Shown here one piece after another: positions 1 through 11,246 of a DNA stretch of 64,000 nt. The first letter of the stretch is position 1. Every line of letters starts with the position of its first letter. Location of the stretch: contig QYRS01000013.1 of assembly GCA_006503535.1 (NCBI GenBank), positions 434,001-498,000 of the forward strand, given 5' to 3'. The stretch is from Arthrinium phaeospermum. Its lineage: Eukaryota; Ascomycota; Sordariomycetes; Amphisphaeriales; Apiosporaceae. Under the pieces are notes generated by a model, which ran no database searches, was not told the origin of the DNA, and saw only the letters and a list, made by a program, of their open reading frames with translations. A program made the translations under genes and the position numbers.

Positions 1-2906
1 CCAAAAAAGAAAAGAGACCAACTCTCTCTCTCTCCCTCCCGCTCCATCTCTAGCATCGCCCACTACAGACAATAGCGTCTTCTTTTCGGGGGGCACGGGA
101 AGACTCGGTAGCCGACTTCTACGACTAGTGCGGAAAAACCACTTTTTCCCACCAGCGCGGCGCCTTTCTGTCAACCCAGGCACCAGGTACTTGAGCTCGT
201 GTGGTTTGTTAGCTGGCCCGCGCCCCCTCCTTTGTTAGTGCAGTAGGGGCGCTGCAAGCAGGAGGAGAGGGCAGGTGTCACCCAAAGTGCCCTCAAGCCA
301 TGTCGTTCGTCCACTCGGTCGGCGCCCGGCATGGTTGGGTTGGGCAGACCGACAGACACGAGCGAACGAGCGAGAGCGAGCGAGAGCCATAACACGAAGG
401 ATCCTGGTCCCGCCTCGTTTTGACCTGCCTGCCCTTGGGTGTGTGTGTGTGTGCCCGCCCACCTCTTATTATTGAAATATTATTTTTGGTCTCCTCTTGG
501 GTTCTTCCTGTCAGCCGGGTCGTATACATCAAACGGCCAACGGCATTTGCGAAACAAAAACAGGCGCTCGTGGTAGGCTTCCATATTATTTGCTCAACGA
601 CCGACGGCCTGCCTTGTTGGGTAGGCCCCAGTCTCCAGCAGCAGACTATCTATCTATCATCTATTTACTTGAGGATACGGAGTACATGTAAATTCACCAG
701 CCGTGCGGAACGAACGCGCGCATCTGCCCGTTGGTTGGCTGGCTGGGGCGGAAGCCGGTCAGACTACATACATACATACGGGCGAGCAGTAGGGGCGAGT
801 GCCTGGAGGTTAGGTCAGAATAGGTGGTCGGCAGTAGGCCTAGTCGGCAGTCGCATTCACCCTACATACCTACTTGTGCTGCTGGGTTGCTAGGTACTTA
901 CAGTAGCAGGTTGCAGAGATCGGCGGCGAGATTTATGCGCTCCCATTGGTGCGTCTTTCTTCACAAGCTGCAGTCAGAGTCCGAAAGTCGATTACTACAG
1001 TAGATCCGCCCGGGGGGCACCCCTCTCCGCAGATCGTTAGACTGTTTCAGAAGGCTCAGGGGGGGTGGGAGTGGATCGACCAAAATAGCTTAGGGGGCTT
1101 GGAAAGCGACAGGGAAAAAGGACCCTTTGGAAAAATAAAATGGCATCTTGGGTGCTGGGCTGCGCTTTTCGGGCTGCCCTCCACACATGCCACGCGAGAT
1201 GCAGATAGATGGGTTTGTTTGATGGACGGACAGAGGTAGGCAGACTTTTTATTCGCAGGCGTTTGTAGCAATCAACCCCAGACTTGGCCCGGCATCCTTT
1301 ATTGTTACAGAAGGTGCGAGCAAGCAAGCAAGCAAGCAGGCAGACAGGCAGGTACGGCAGGCAGGCAGCTAACCTACATACTTACCCAGCCAGCCTGGTC
1401 GTCGAGTTGCTCTGTTAATACCATACAAACTGTAGCATACACAACACAACATACAGGACGACAGCGCACTCTGAGCTCACGAGATGCTATGTCGTCTGGA
1501 TCATCCATCTCCTTTCCCTGTCCTCCTTGTCCTTCAGACCTGTTGCCCAATGACATGACCCTGGCTTGGCCCCCTCTCTTGCCCGCCCCCCCTTTCAGCT
1601 TGTTCTTTGCAAATCCTCATTTTCTTTGGATGCAACGCTGGAACCACCGAACCGTTGCTTATTCCCATGTGACATCATCTGGCGGGGCCTGTTCCTGCTC
1701 GCTTGCCCATCCACCCTCGAATTCCCATCCACACTCCCACATCGCATCCCCCGTGCTGGTCCCGTCAGCCTGTCGCCGGTCTTTTTTGGTTTGTACATAT
1801 CTCGCATCCATTGGGATACCACCGTCAGGGAATTCGATCTGGCAGCTGGTTAGCCATCTCGTATCCCTACTACTTCCCGAGATCCAAGCACACATCCATT
1901 TATCCATCCATCCATCAACCCTTTGCCATCCATCCAGCAACATCTGCATCCGCATCCGTCTTGTCATTCGCTTGTAGCCGGGGCAGACCAACAGCGCCCC
2001 CACTGCCGGACGGACTCCCTGGGTGATTCCGCGGCTATCGTCATTTTATGCTTGCTGGCCATACCGACGCCGTCTGCACTACCTACTTGTATACCAGCAT
2101 CCCATATGTATCGAAGCCCTTGACTTCCAACTGTATTACCCGGTGTCCATTATCGCTACCACCCTCCCCCCCAGACTCGGAAACCGGTGGGATCGTCTGA
2201 GTTTGATGAGCAGTGCGTATCCAAGCAGAGTAGCTGACCGTCTTCGGCGCGCTTTTGCTCTATTGCTGTACCAGTCGAGAGGAATCCCTGCTCGGCGAGC
2301 CCAGTTTCGTTTCCACCTTTCTCCATTTCGCGTGCATGGATGGGACCTGTGACAGCCCAACAGCCTGCTGTCATACTACCAGACATTACTTCACTTGGTG
2401 ATCGGCGGTCCTGTTGTACCCACCCAGCTCGACTCGTCTTCGCCTGTCTCTGTCTCTGTTTTGGCCTCCTGCAAGTCTGAATACATACAAGTACTGCGTT
2501 GCACAGGTCCTCTTTGGCCGCCCTCGCTCACCCAACCTGACGTTCCCTCGCACACCCTGAATGACACCGCCAGCGAGGTGAGGGCAAACAACCCACCACC
2601 GTCTCTGCGTTGCCTCCCTCTTTGCTCCATGGGATTCTAAAAGGAATACCCAGACCACACCGGCGAAACCCCACCCTCGGATTTCCATTCTAACCCTCCC
2701 TTTGCCATTGTGCTTTTGGCCCCTTTGAATCGGCAAACTCCCAGATTTGGCCCCTGGTTGTGTGCGTGTTTGTCAATCGGCACCCGTTGCCAGCCAGTCC
2801 TTTTATATCATACCAAACGGCCACACACCCGCCCTACCGCGGACTAACACATTTAATAAAAATCGCTCCCTATCGTATTCTGTCCTGTCCAACAACATCC
2901 GCAAAG
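1..2906. other. Intergenic / upstream region with microsatellites
   Basis: No convincing gene is seen in this stretch; its open frames are short, overlap on both strands and are of low complexity. It holds short tandem repeats: TG at about 438-453, CATA at about 765-779, CAAG passing into CAGG at about 1319-1369, and ATCC at about 1895-1918. The right end should contain the promoter and 5' leader of the fucosyltransferase-like gene that starts at 2907. Confidence 0.6.
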
Positions 2907-4769
2907 ATGCCGCCTCCAGCTCTCGATCTCACCCACAGCACCCATGCCAAAATGATGGTGATTCCGCCGCGACTCAACTTGCGAAGAACCGCGTCTTACA
3001 CAGGGACGGCAACTACCAATGAAAAGGCCCCTTTATCTTCAACCTCTTCGCGCTTCAACTTCAACCATTTGCTGTTTTCGCCTCCGCCGTCTCCCGGTCT
3101 TCCTGCCTTGGTACCGAGACCCAAGAAATCCCCGGTTGCCCCCCGGCCAAGTCGTGTCCTCAGACTTTTTGGGTGGTTCCTGTCCGTAGCGGCTTTTCTG
3201 TATATTGCCAAGGCGGCCGTGGACCACTTTGGAAATGTACCAGTGGTTGTCGACTGGTACATGGGAAGCCAGGAGGCTTACGAGATGGTCGGCCAAGACG
3301 AGCTCCCCGAGTTTCCCACCCCGATCGCTGTCACGGATCGCCGGGGCAGGTCGAAGTGGACCGTCTCCATACCTCCTTCCTACAGCTTCCCCTTGAGTAC
3401 GAAGGAGTATGCCGATATCTGCGCCAAATGTCACGAGGTTGCCACTCACGTGAGAGACTTGCATGGGAAGACTTATCCATCCCAAAAGGCCAGTTCGGAT
3501 TACTACTACCAGGACCCCTACTTCCTTGATGTCGACGAGGCAGAGAAGCGTGGTCTACTCCCGGGTGCGCAGGATATAACGTGGGGGGTCACTCCCCGAG
3601 CGCAAAACGGCCATCTAGTTGGCGTAAGCCAGAGCACTCTGGTGGACCAACCAATCTGTGAATCAACCCTCACCTTTGTCCTCGAGTCCCCCGACGCCGG
3701 GCTGGGCACAACTCTTATGATGCTCTGGATGGCCTATGGGCTGGCTCAGAAGGAGAACCGTGCCTTCTTCATTGATGATTCGAGATGGGCATACGGAGAG
3801 TATACCGGCATATTCAAGACTCCCCCCATTCCAGACTGCCAGTCTCCTGCGCGACACGAAATGCTCCCCTGTCCTCGCCACGCCCGCCACTTGGTGGTGT
3901 CCGTTGCCACCGCAAAGGAAACATTTGGAAACAGCTTTGCGAATGCGTACGAGGTCCTTAGGAAGACGGATCAGGGTCGGGAGCGGCCCATGTTCGATCT
4001 GGCTCGGGCAGGGTACGAGGCCCTGTTCCACCTGAACAAGGACGATCACACCTACGTCACCAAACGGATCATCGAGCTAAGGAACAAGGCCAAAGCACCC
4101 CAAGGATACAAACAGGACGGGACGGTTGTTGGTGTACACGTCCGCCATGGCGACCAGCACCCTTTCGAGTACCAGTATAGAGGCGCATACATTCCCCTCA
4201 ACCTGTACGCGGACAGGGCCCGGGAAATCATCGAGGACTTGCACAACACGAGCGCTCCCAGCGGCGGCGAAAATGTCGTGGCAAAACAGCACTCGTTCAC
4301 CGTCATCGCATCGGATGACCCCGAAGTCTATGACTCGGACGAATTTAAGCGCTCGCCAAGGGCGCAGGAGATGATCAAACTTGCGGCCAAAGCCCAGACT
4401 CCGCAACCAGAGCAGGACCGAAGTGTCATGCACAAGTTTGTCGAGGAGACGTTTGGCTGGGAAGGCGGGTTCTTCGCGAGCATGTTCTGGAATCTGGGGC
4501 GCGCCGGCATCAACAGCGACAGCGCGGGTTCCTCGATGCCCGTCACCCCCTCCGCCGAAACCACGCGGCTGCGCAGTTATATCGGCCGTGCCTACCTCAT
4601 GGACCTCGCCATCCTCGCCCATGGCAGCGATGCTCTCATCTGCACCATCAGTGCCACCGGATGCCGCCTCATGGCCGTCATGATGGGCTGGGAGAAGGCC
4701 ATCAGCCAGGGCGACTGGGTCAACATCGACGGTAACTACCAATGGGCAGGCTTGACGCCACCGTCGTAA
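2907..4769 (+). CDS. Fucosyltransferase-like type II membrane glycosyltransferase (GT23-like)
   Basis: Uninterrupted frame of 620 residues from the ATG at 2907; the frame is open further upstream but has no earlier ATG, and ATGs at about 2952 and 2955 are possible later starts. A basic, Ser/Pro-rich cytosolic tail is followed by one hydrophobic segment at about residues 85-103 and a large lumenal domain, the layout of a Golgi type II enzyme. The diagnostic signature is VGVHVRHGDQ at about residues 408-417, the donor-binding HxRxGD motif shared by alpha-1,6/alpha-1,2 and O-fucosyltransferase superfamily members. Later motifs (VIASDDPEVY; LDLAILAHGSDALICTIS-like segment near the end) fit the second half of FUT8/GT23-type folds. 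By family the enzyme would transfer fucose or a similar sugar from a GDP donor; acceptor and linkage cannot be read from sequence. Intronless and convergent with the ValRS gene. Confidence 0.75.
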   Translation: MPPPALDLTHSTHAKMMVIPPRLNLRRTASYTGTATTNEKAPLSSTSSRFNFNHLLFSPPPSPGLPALVPRPKKSPVAPRPSRVLRLFGWFLSVAAFLYIAKAAVDHFGNVPVVVDWYMGSQEAYEMVGQDELPEFPTPIAVTDRRGRSKWTVSIPPSYSFPLSTKEYADICAKCHEVATHVRDLHGKTYPSQKASSDYYYQDPYFLDVDEAEKRGLLPGAQDITWGVTPRAQNGHLVGVSQSTLVDQPICESTLTFVLESPDAGLGTTLMMLWMAYGLAQKENRAFFIDDSRWAYGEYTGIFKTPPIPDCQSPARHEMLPCPRHARHLVVSVATAKETFGNSFANAYEVLRKTDQGRERPMFDLARAGYEALFHLNKDDHTYVTKRIIELRNKAKAPQGYKQDGTVVGVHVRHGDQHPFEYQYRGAYIPLNLYADRAREIIEDLHNTSAPSGGENVVAKQHSFTVIASDDPEVYDSDEFKRSPRAQEMIKLAAKAQTPQPEQDRSVMHKFVEETFGWEGGFFASMFWNLGRAGINSDSAGSSMPVTPSAETTRLRSYIGRAYLMDLAILAHGSDALICTISATGCRLMAVMMGWEKAISQGDWVNIDGNYQWAGLTPPS

Positions 4770-5438
4770 CCCTTTTTGCCTATGCCCTAACTATCACTTC
4801 ATGCTTTTCCTCCCAAATTTTTTTTATTTTACCGCATTGCGTTGGCTGCATACTAGATCATACTACTCACTCGTTCATTGCAAGGCGTTTTCTCTGGCAT
4901 GAGACAAGGTTGGGGGGTTTTTTTTTTATCATTATATCCAGGTCGGAAAGAGCGGCGCATTTTCGTTTTGATGCTTTCCAAGCGTGTTTTCTGAGAATTT
5001 CAGGGACGGGCATTAAGATACCTCAAAAGGAGACAGGGAAGAAGGCGTATCGCAACATTAGAATATTGATCGGATACTCCGGTCCAAGAGTGGTGCATCT
5101 AGAGACGAACATAGGATGAGAGATTTATCTGCTTTTTGAGACTGTCATCTATACCAGCTCCATTGCATGCCATGCATCACCAGACAGTATCTCGAGCAAG
5201 ACAATACAAAAACAGTAAAACATCATTCACTCGCAGCATTGGTGTAGCAAATTTGCGCATATATCGCCACCTTTAGTTCGTCATGTCACCTGTATCTGTT
5301 TTCTACACCAAGCTCCCCAAGACTCACTTTCTTAAGCATTTACAGATCTAGTCCCCCAATCAAGGTGCTATCCCTCCCCCCCCTTTTTTTCTCTTTCCAT
5401 CCGCGTCCCAGCCCACCCAGCAACCCCTGAACGTCTGT
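4770..5438. other. Convergent intergenic region (3' ends)
   Basis: Tail-to-tail spacer between the fucosyltransferase-like gene and the ValRS gene. It holds T-rich tracts, including a T run near 4918-4927 and CCCC/TTTT runs near 5377-5391, consistent with 3' UTR and polyadenylation regions. No gene is seen. Confidence 0.6.
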
Positions 5439-8400
5439 CTACTCCAGCTTCAAATCCTCAAACTGCTTGATGGTGCCTTCGAAGCCCTTAGCTTCCGACT
5501 CGAAATCGCCCAGCTTGCGCTTGGCGTCCTCCTGGAGGTTCTGGGGCGTCTTCTCGATGTACTTGGGGTCCGCCAGCAGCTTCTGCTGCTTGGCAATGGA
5601 CTGGCGCGTGCGTTCGAGCTTCTTGTTGGCCTTGTCGATCTCGGCGTCGAGATCGACGCGGCCCTTGACGTGCAGGAAGACGGCGGCGGCGCTCGAAACG
5701 GGGAACGCGACAGAGCCGGCAGGGCGGCTGTCGGTGCCCGGGACGATGTCGACGGAGGTCACGCCCTTGCCCGAGAGCGACTTGATCGAGGCGAGCTGGT
5801 CCGCAACGGTCTTGTGAGCGGTCTCATCGTATGTTTGGATGTAAACTATTTCACGAGTCAGTTATTGAGCCCCTTTAATAGAGAAATTCAAGTTGGGAAA
5901 AAAAGGGAAAAAGGGGGAAAAAGGGGAAAAGTCTTACCCTTGGCTTCATCCTTCAGAGCATACTCTGCCATCAGGGAACGGACACCCTTGGAGCAGCCCA
6001 TGACCAACTCGTACGCTTCGGCAGCGGCGGGGTTGTCGAATTCAGCGTCGTAGACGGGGTACTTGGCCAGCATGATTGAGGGCGTCTCGTCACTGGGACG
6101 GCGCGGCAGCCGCTGCCATAACTCTTCAGTCAAGAAGGGCATGAAGGGATGGATCATGGTGAGTGCGCTCTCAAGCGCCGTGTACAGAGTTTGCGTGGCA
6201 GACTCTTGCTCCTCCTTGGTGCCCTCCTGGATCAAAGCCTTGGAGTTTTCAATGAAGACATCACACAGCTGGTTGTACCAGTAGACGTAGATGGCACCGG
6301 TGGCCTTGGAGAACTCTCGCGCGGGAATGGCGTCGTTGATTTCCTTGGTGCAAGCGTTCATCTTGTGCAGAATCCACTTCTCGGCCAGCGACTCCTTGCC
6401 CGTAAGCTTGCCGGTTTTGTTGGGCACAAAGTCCTTGTCCAGCTTGCCAAGCACATATTTGGTTGCTTGGTAGATCTTGTTGCAGAACCTTCTGAAGCCG
6501 TGCATGACCTTGATATCAAAGGCAATGTCACCGCCACCGGGCGTCACGTAGTTGGCCATGCAGAAGCGAAGAGCGTCTGTGCCGCACTGGGGAATGCCCT
6601 CCGGGAAGGCCGTCTTCTGGTACTTGGTGGCCTTCTCGACTTCCTTGGGATCCAGGTTGCCCACGAGGAGCTTGGAGTGCAGCTCCTCCAACGGGATACC
6701 GGCAATCACATCCAGTGGGTCAACAACGTTGCCCAGAGACTTGGACATCTTGCGACCCTCCGAGTCTCGGACAAGGGAATGGCAGTAGACCTCGGTGAAA
6801 GGCACCTCGCCAACCATCTTGAGACCCAGCATAATCATCCTCGCAATCCAGAAGAAGAGAATGTCCCAACCCGTTTCCAGGACGGATGTGGGGTAGAGCT
6901 TGGCCAAATCAGGGGTTTGGTTCGGCCAGCCAAGTGTGCTGAAAGGCCACAATCCGGAGCTAAACCACGTGTCGAGGACATCCTCGTCTCTCTTGAGCGT
7001 GAACTTCTTACCAGCGAGGGCCTTGTCGGCCTTGGCTTGGGCCTCCTCCTCGGTGCGTCCGGAGAACCAACGGTTGCTGTCGCCCTCGTCGTTCTCCTCT
7101 CCCTCAACCGATGCAAAGTAGACAGGGCATTGGTGGCCCCACCACAGCTGTCGGGAGATACACCAGTCGTTGATGTTCTCCATCCATCTGTAGTAGCTCT
7201 TCTCGGCCGACTCTGGGCGAATCTTAATCTTGCCGTTCTTGACAACCTCGAGAGCAGGCTTGGCGAGGTCGTCCATCTTCATCCACCATTGGGGCTTCAT
7301 GACGGGCTCAATCACGTCCTTCGTCTTGTCGCAGAGAGGGACAGTCATGGGGTTGTCCTTCCAGTCAACGTAGAGGTTCTTCTCCTTGAGATCCTTGATA
7401 ATGGTGTACCGAACGTCGAATCGCTTCTGTCCCTTGTAAGGGCCGGCGTTCTCGTTCATCAAGCCATCATCAGTCAGGATGTTGATGAACTGGAGCTTGT
7501 GGCGGTGCCGAGGGCGAAATCGTTGGGGTCATGCGCCGGGGTGATTTTGACGGCACCGGTACCAAAGTCTTTCTCAACATAGTCGTCGGCAACACTGCAG
7601 GTACAGGATTAGCAAGAGTCGCACCTTCGCAGTTGACGTAGACGACGGGGGTTGCTTACATAGGCATCAGTCTACCCTCAATGAAGGGGTGAACAGCGTT
7701 CTTGCCGACAAGGTGCTTGTATCGGTCATCTTCCGGGTGGACGGCGATACCGGTATCACCGAGCAAGGTCTCCGGGCGTGTCGTGGCCACCTCAATGGTC
7801 TCATTCGTACCTTCGATGGGATACTTGAAATGGTGAATGGTGCCGAACTCGATCTTCTTCTCGTAACCGGGGACGTCCAGCAGAGTCTTGCCAGGCAGCT
7901 CCTTGTTGACGACTTCAAGGTTGGACAGGGTGGTGTTGAGCTGCGTACACCAGTTGACACTGTAGTTTTCAGTGTTAGCGTGGTCATCTTCACCAGGGAA
8001 TGAGGTGTATCTAGAACCAAGGGGAAACCATACAGTCTGTTCGCTCGGTAGATGGTGCCCTCCTCGTGGAGCTTGACGAAAGTCTCCGTCACGGCGGCCG
8101 ACAAGTTCTTGTCCATCTGTTTCAAGTCAGCTGATACGATCCTTCCTAGCTGGTTCCTATACTGTCGGGGGATCGGGATCGTACGGTGAAAGCCTCCCTA
8201 CTCCAGTCTGTGGAGGCACCCATCCTCCTTTGGGCGTTGTTGATGCGGACGTGGTAGTCCTCCTTCCACTCCCACACGCGCTCGATGAACTTGGGGCGGC
8301 CCAGATCGTGGCGCGTCTTCTTCTCACGGTTCCACAGCATCTTCTCGACGACGGACTGGGTGGAGATACCGGCGTGGTCGCAACCGGGCAACCACAGGGT

Positions 8401-9060
8401 GGTCTTGCCGTGCATGCGGTTCCATCGGATCATGACATCCTGTAGGGAGTTGCCCAGCGCGTGGCCCATGTGCAGCGCGCCGGTGACGTTGGGCGGCGGG
8501 ATGACAATGACGAACTTGCCCTCGGGCTTGACCTCGCCCTCCTCGGTGAACTGGGGCTTGAAGTAGCCCTCCTTCTCCCACCACTGGTACCAGGCGCTCT
8601 CGACGGCGATGGGGTCGTAGGCCTTGAAGTGGGGGTCGTCGAGGGACTTGAGGCGCTTCTTCTCGCCGGCGGGGGTTTCTTCGACGTAGGGCGGGAGGGC
8701 CACCTCCTCGGGCTTGGCGGGCTTCGCCTTCTTGGGCTTGTTGGAGGCGGCGGGGCCCTGGGCGGCGGCGGCCTCCTTGGCCTTCTTCTTCTCCTCGAAC
8801 TTAGCGTTCTTCTCGGCCTTCTTGCGCTCGCGCTCGAGCTCCTTCTCCGTCTTCACCTTGGGGGCGGCGGCGGCGGCGCCTGCGGGTTGCTGCATGGACT
8901 TGTCTTGGCCGGTGGCGTGGACGCCGGCACCGTCAGCCGGGCCGGCAGCTTGGACGGCGTCCTTGGTGGTGGTGTCGACGGGAGGCGGGGCCCCCTCGCC
9001 GGTCTTGGAGGGGCCCTCGTCAGCAGCAATGGGGTTGCCGCGGCCACTGTTGGTAGCCAT
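5439..9060 (-). CDS. Valyl-tRNA synthetase (cytosolic form, probably also mitochondrial)
   Basis: Class I aminoacyl-tRNA synthetase that charges tRNA-Val. Reconstructed exons on the minus strand: 9060-8185, 8116-8034, 7959-7660, 7594-5938, 5845-5439; introns of 68, 74, 65 and 92 bp with GT-AG ends. The product is 1107 aa if one missing base near 7503/7504 is allowed. Visible parts: a Lys/Glu/Ala-rich N-terminal appendage, the HIGH motif as HMGH (about residues 197-200) in [15 protein letters not shown], the editing domain, the KMSKS motif (about 702-706), the anticodon-binding domain, and a C-terminal coiled coil ending FEDLKLE. The ATG at 9060 has an excellent context (ACCATGG). The open frame continues at least to 9228 without an ATG but with presequence-like composition (separate entry). 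The frame breaks once, at GGC ACC GCC, where homologues read TRHKL; this is probably a sequence error. Confidence 0.93.
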
Positions 9061-9228
9061 GGTGGTAGAAGTCAAGGCGGGGTAGGAAGAAGAGGAAGGG
9101 GAAGAGGAAGAGGAAGAGGAATAGGAAGAGAAGGGGGGCGCAGCTGGTGCGAGTCGAAAGGCAGTGGTGGACGACGGGATAAATGGCGACCTGCGCACCC
9201 AAATGGCCCGGAACAGTGGTCTAGACAA
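9061..9228 (-). other. In-frame upstream extension of ValRS, mitochondrial presequence-like
   Basis: The reading frame of exon 1 stays open upstream of the ATG at 9060, back to a TGA near 9310, with no in-frame ATG. From a TTG at 9228 it encodes 56 residues rich in Arg and Ser with no acidic residue (begins [15 protein letters not shown], then a poly-Ser stretch encoded by the GAA/GGA-rich tract at 9087-9130). This is the composition of a mitochondrial targeting peptide. The TTG has A at -3. Fungi usually make both ValRS forms from one gene using alternative starts, and yeast GRS1 (UUG) and ALA1 (ACG) use non-AUG codons. Use of this TTG is inference; an upstream exon supplying an ATG is the alternative. 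Confidence 0.5.
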
Positions 9229-9262
9229 TTTGGCGGTATTGCTGGGCGGAATTGTGGGAGGT

Positions 9263-9286
9263 CTAGAGGTAGAGGTGCAGGCACAT
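9263..9286 (-). promoter_or_regulatory. Short upstream ORF in the ValRS leader
   Basis: An ATG at 9286 opens a seven-codon frame (MCLHLYL) that stops at a TAG ending at 9263, in a different frame from ValRS. It lies 226 nt upstream of the ValRS ATG. If the transcript starts upstream of it, this uORF could affect start selection. The transcription start is unknown. Confidence 0.3.
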
Positions 9287-9310
9287 GCTTCTCCGCCTGT
9301 AGGTCAACGG

Positions 9311-9967
9311 CTACAGAAGGGGTTATATGCTATGCTAATGGCGGGCGGGCTTATGGTGCGGTGCAAATGCGTCAGTCGCTTTTCAGTGCCTCTGTAGGAT
9401 TCGACCGAAATATTTTTGTTGATTTGACTCACAGGCGCGGGGCAATTTGCTATCGGTTGATGCAAGAGAGCTCCATAGTCGGAGCCCGCGCTAGGTACTT
9501 GCCTCGAGGTACCTTGCATATTAGGATTGAACCACCAGACTTTGATGAAGTACTACCTACCTTACCTATTAGTAGGCAACAAGAAGACTCATCCCATGCA
9601 GCCCGGAATTGCTATACAATAGGTATAGATCAATGCCTCATGCTGACTACCGTCATCTTTCCGAATTCACTTGCATGTCTTCAATTCGGCACCGACACCG
9701 CAGTCCGTAGAGAGTCAGCAGGTGTTTTGAGCGAAGACTCATTCAGAGATACGACCCTATGAACACATGGGCAGGCAGTGTATAGCCAGGAATAATATAA
9801 ACATTTCATATGAATCAGTAGTGTCATCTTCACGTGCACATCTGCAGTCATATTCCGTATGAATCAGTCGTGGACAGTGTCATAGTAGTATAGCCCGGTC
9901 TCGCAGTTTGCTGGTAAGCCTGAGAAACATGTCTCATCTGCCGTCTAGAAGAGTCCGCCTCCCCCCC
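9311..9967. other. Intergenic region between ValRS and the DUF3074 gene
   Basis: Tandem spacer on the minus strand, expected to hold the ValRS promoter and the 3' end of nothing on the plus strand. The word TATGAATCAGT occurs twice, near 9809 and 9859, fifty bases apart. An ACCTACC-type word lies near 9553-9561. No gene is seen. Confidence 0.5.
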
Positions 9968-11246
9968 TTACTTTAGAAGCATAGCGCCAACCTGCGCTCC
10001 CGAATCCGCAGCCTCGGACTCCCGAGGCTCATCAAACGCCGCTGCGAGCTTGTTGGTCACGTCCGAATCATCCCGTACTTCCGTAGCTGCTGCCGGGGCG
10101 CTGTCTCCTCTCGGTGCCGGCTTGCTCGTGCTGGCAGCAGCAGCAGCAGCAGCAGCAGCACTAGCATCGGAGGCTGTTTTCTGAGAGGTCTCGGCGGTGG
10201 AGGCGCTCCCGAGCGGGCCGGCCTTGGCGACGTCCTTCTTCAGCCTCTCCCCGGCGATCCACTTGAGAAACAGCGGGACATCCTTCCAGATGATGCCGGG
10301 CATGGCCATGTTCTGGACCCACGACGGCAGCACGCCGCCCGCGTCGCTCGCCGTGGCCATGAGCCACTCGATCTCGCCGGCCTTGCCGCTCGGCTGCTGG
10401 TCGTCGTCGTGCGCCTCCAGCACCCGCAAGCGCTCGACGCTGACGTAGGCCGCGACCTGCGCGCCCTTTTCGCGCGCCAGCTGGCTCGCCTCCTTCGTCC
10501 CGAAGTCCGACACGGGGATGCTGACCACCACGAACTCGCGTTCCTCCTCACCGGCCGTGGCGGTCAGCTGCAGCACGGGGAACGTGCGGTCCTTGAGCAC
10601 CGGCCGGCCGACCTTGTGCCGCATCTCAACCACCTTGAGCGTGAACCGGCCCCAACGCTGCCGCCCGCCGCTGCTAGCATCGCCACCCTCCCCTTCCGCT
10701 ACATCGACCGGCCCGACGCCGGCGCAGTCCCAGCCGAGCGCCTCGCACGTCGCGACAACAGCGGGCGTGAACCCATCCTCGGCCGCGGCGTGCTCGTCGC
10801 GGAAGCAGCGCACGAACTCGGCCCAGCTCGCGGTGCCCTTCTGGGCTTTATCCTCGTGGACGCTGCGGCGGCAGGCCCAGGCCTCGTTGCCGAGCCGCGC
10901 CTGCGTCTTCTTCCTGGTCGCGTCGTCCAGCAGGGCGCGCGCCACGACCGTCTCGAGCTCGCCCGCCCGACGACGCGCTCCGACACCTCGATGGGCGCCG
11001 CCGAGTCGGCCGGCGACGACTTGACGCCCTTGGGCTTCCAAAGCCTTTGGCTGCGGCCGTCGCGGAGGAGTCGGCGTCGGGGCGACGGGTGCGTGGCGCG
11101 GCGCCGTCGATGAAGGGGAGCGCTTCTTGGAGGATCGCGAGGAGGAAGGGAGCCAAGTCGTCGGCCGATGCAGTGGGCGACGGGAGCCTAGAGGCGGAAA
11201 TCCCCCAGAGGCGGACGAGAGGCCCAAGTTCTGCGGCGGAAGTCAT
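9968..11246 (-). CDS. DUF3074 (START-like) domain protein, frame broken twice
   Basis: Fungal protein of unknown function with a DUF3074 domain, a START/Bet v 1-type fold thought to bind a hydrophobic ligand. The ATG at 11246 opens MTSAAELGPLVRLWGIS; the core matches DUF3074 in RRSVHEDKAQKGTASWAEF, in the RFTLKVVEMRHKVGRPVLKDRTF strand, and in GVLPSWVQNMAMPGIIWKDVPLFLKW near the C terminus. Coding sense moves through all three frames: the start frame to about 11060, a second frame (LWKPKGVKSSPADSAAPIEV) to about 10970, then the third to the TAA at 9968. The locus is 1279 nt, which becomes a whole number of codons (426 aa) if two bases are restored, the second at a GGG run near 10962-10968. 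A run of alanines is encoded by the GCA/CAG repeat at about 10134-10160. A short unrecognised intron could replace one of the shifts. Confidence 0.7.
10134..10160. repeat. CAG/GCA trinucleotide repeat encoding poly-Ala
   Basis: Nine tandem triplets inside the C-terminal linker of the DUF3074 gene, read as consecutive alanines on the minus strand. Such repeats often vary in length between strains. Confidence 0.8.

Noticed and set aside
420..893. Open frame of 157 codons near the left edge
   Set aside because: Repeat-rich sequence with no motif and no codon bias.
6149..7582. Open frame of 477 codons on the plus strand
   Set aside because: It lies entirely antisense to the conserved ValRS exon 4; its Leu/Val/Gly-rich translation mirrors the codon bias of the real gene and has no domain.
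8461..9762. Open frame of 433 codons on the plus strand, Gly/Leu rich
   Set aside because: Antisense to ValRS exon 1 and its leader; low-complexity shadow of GC-rich coding DNA.
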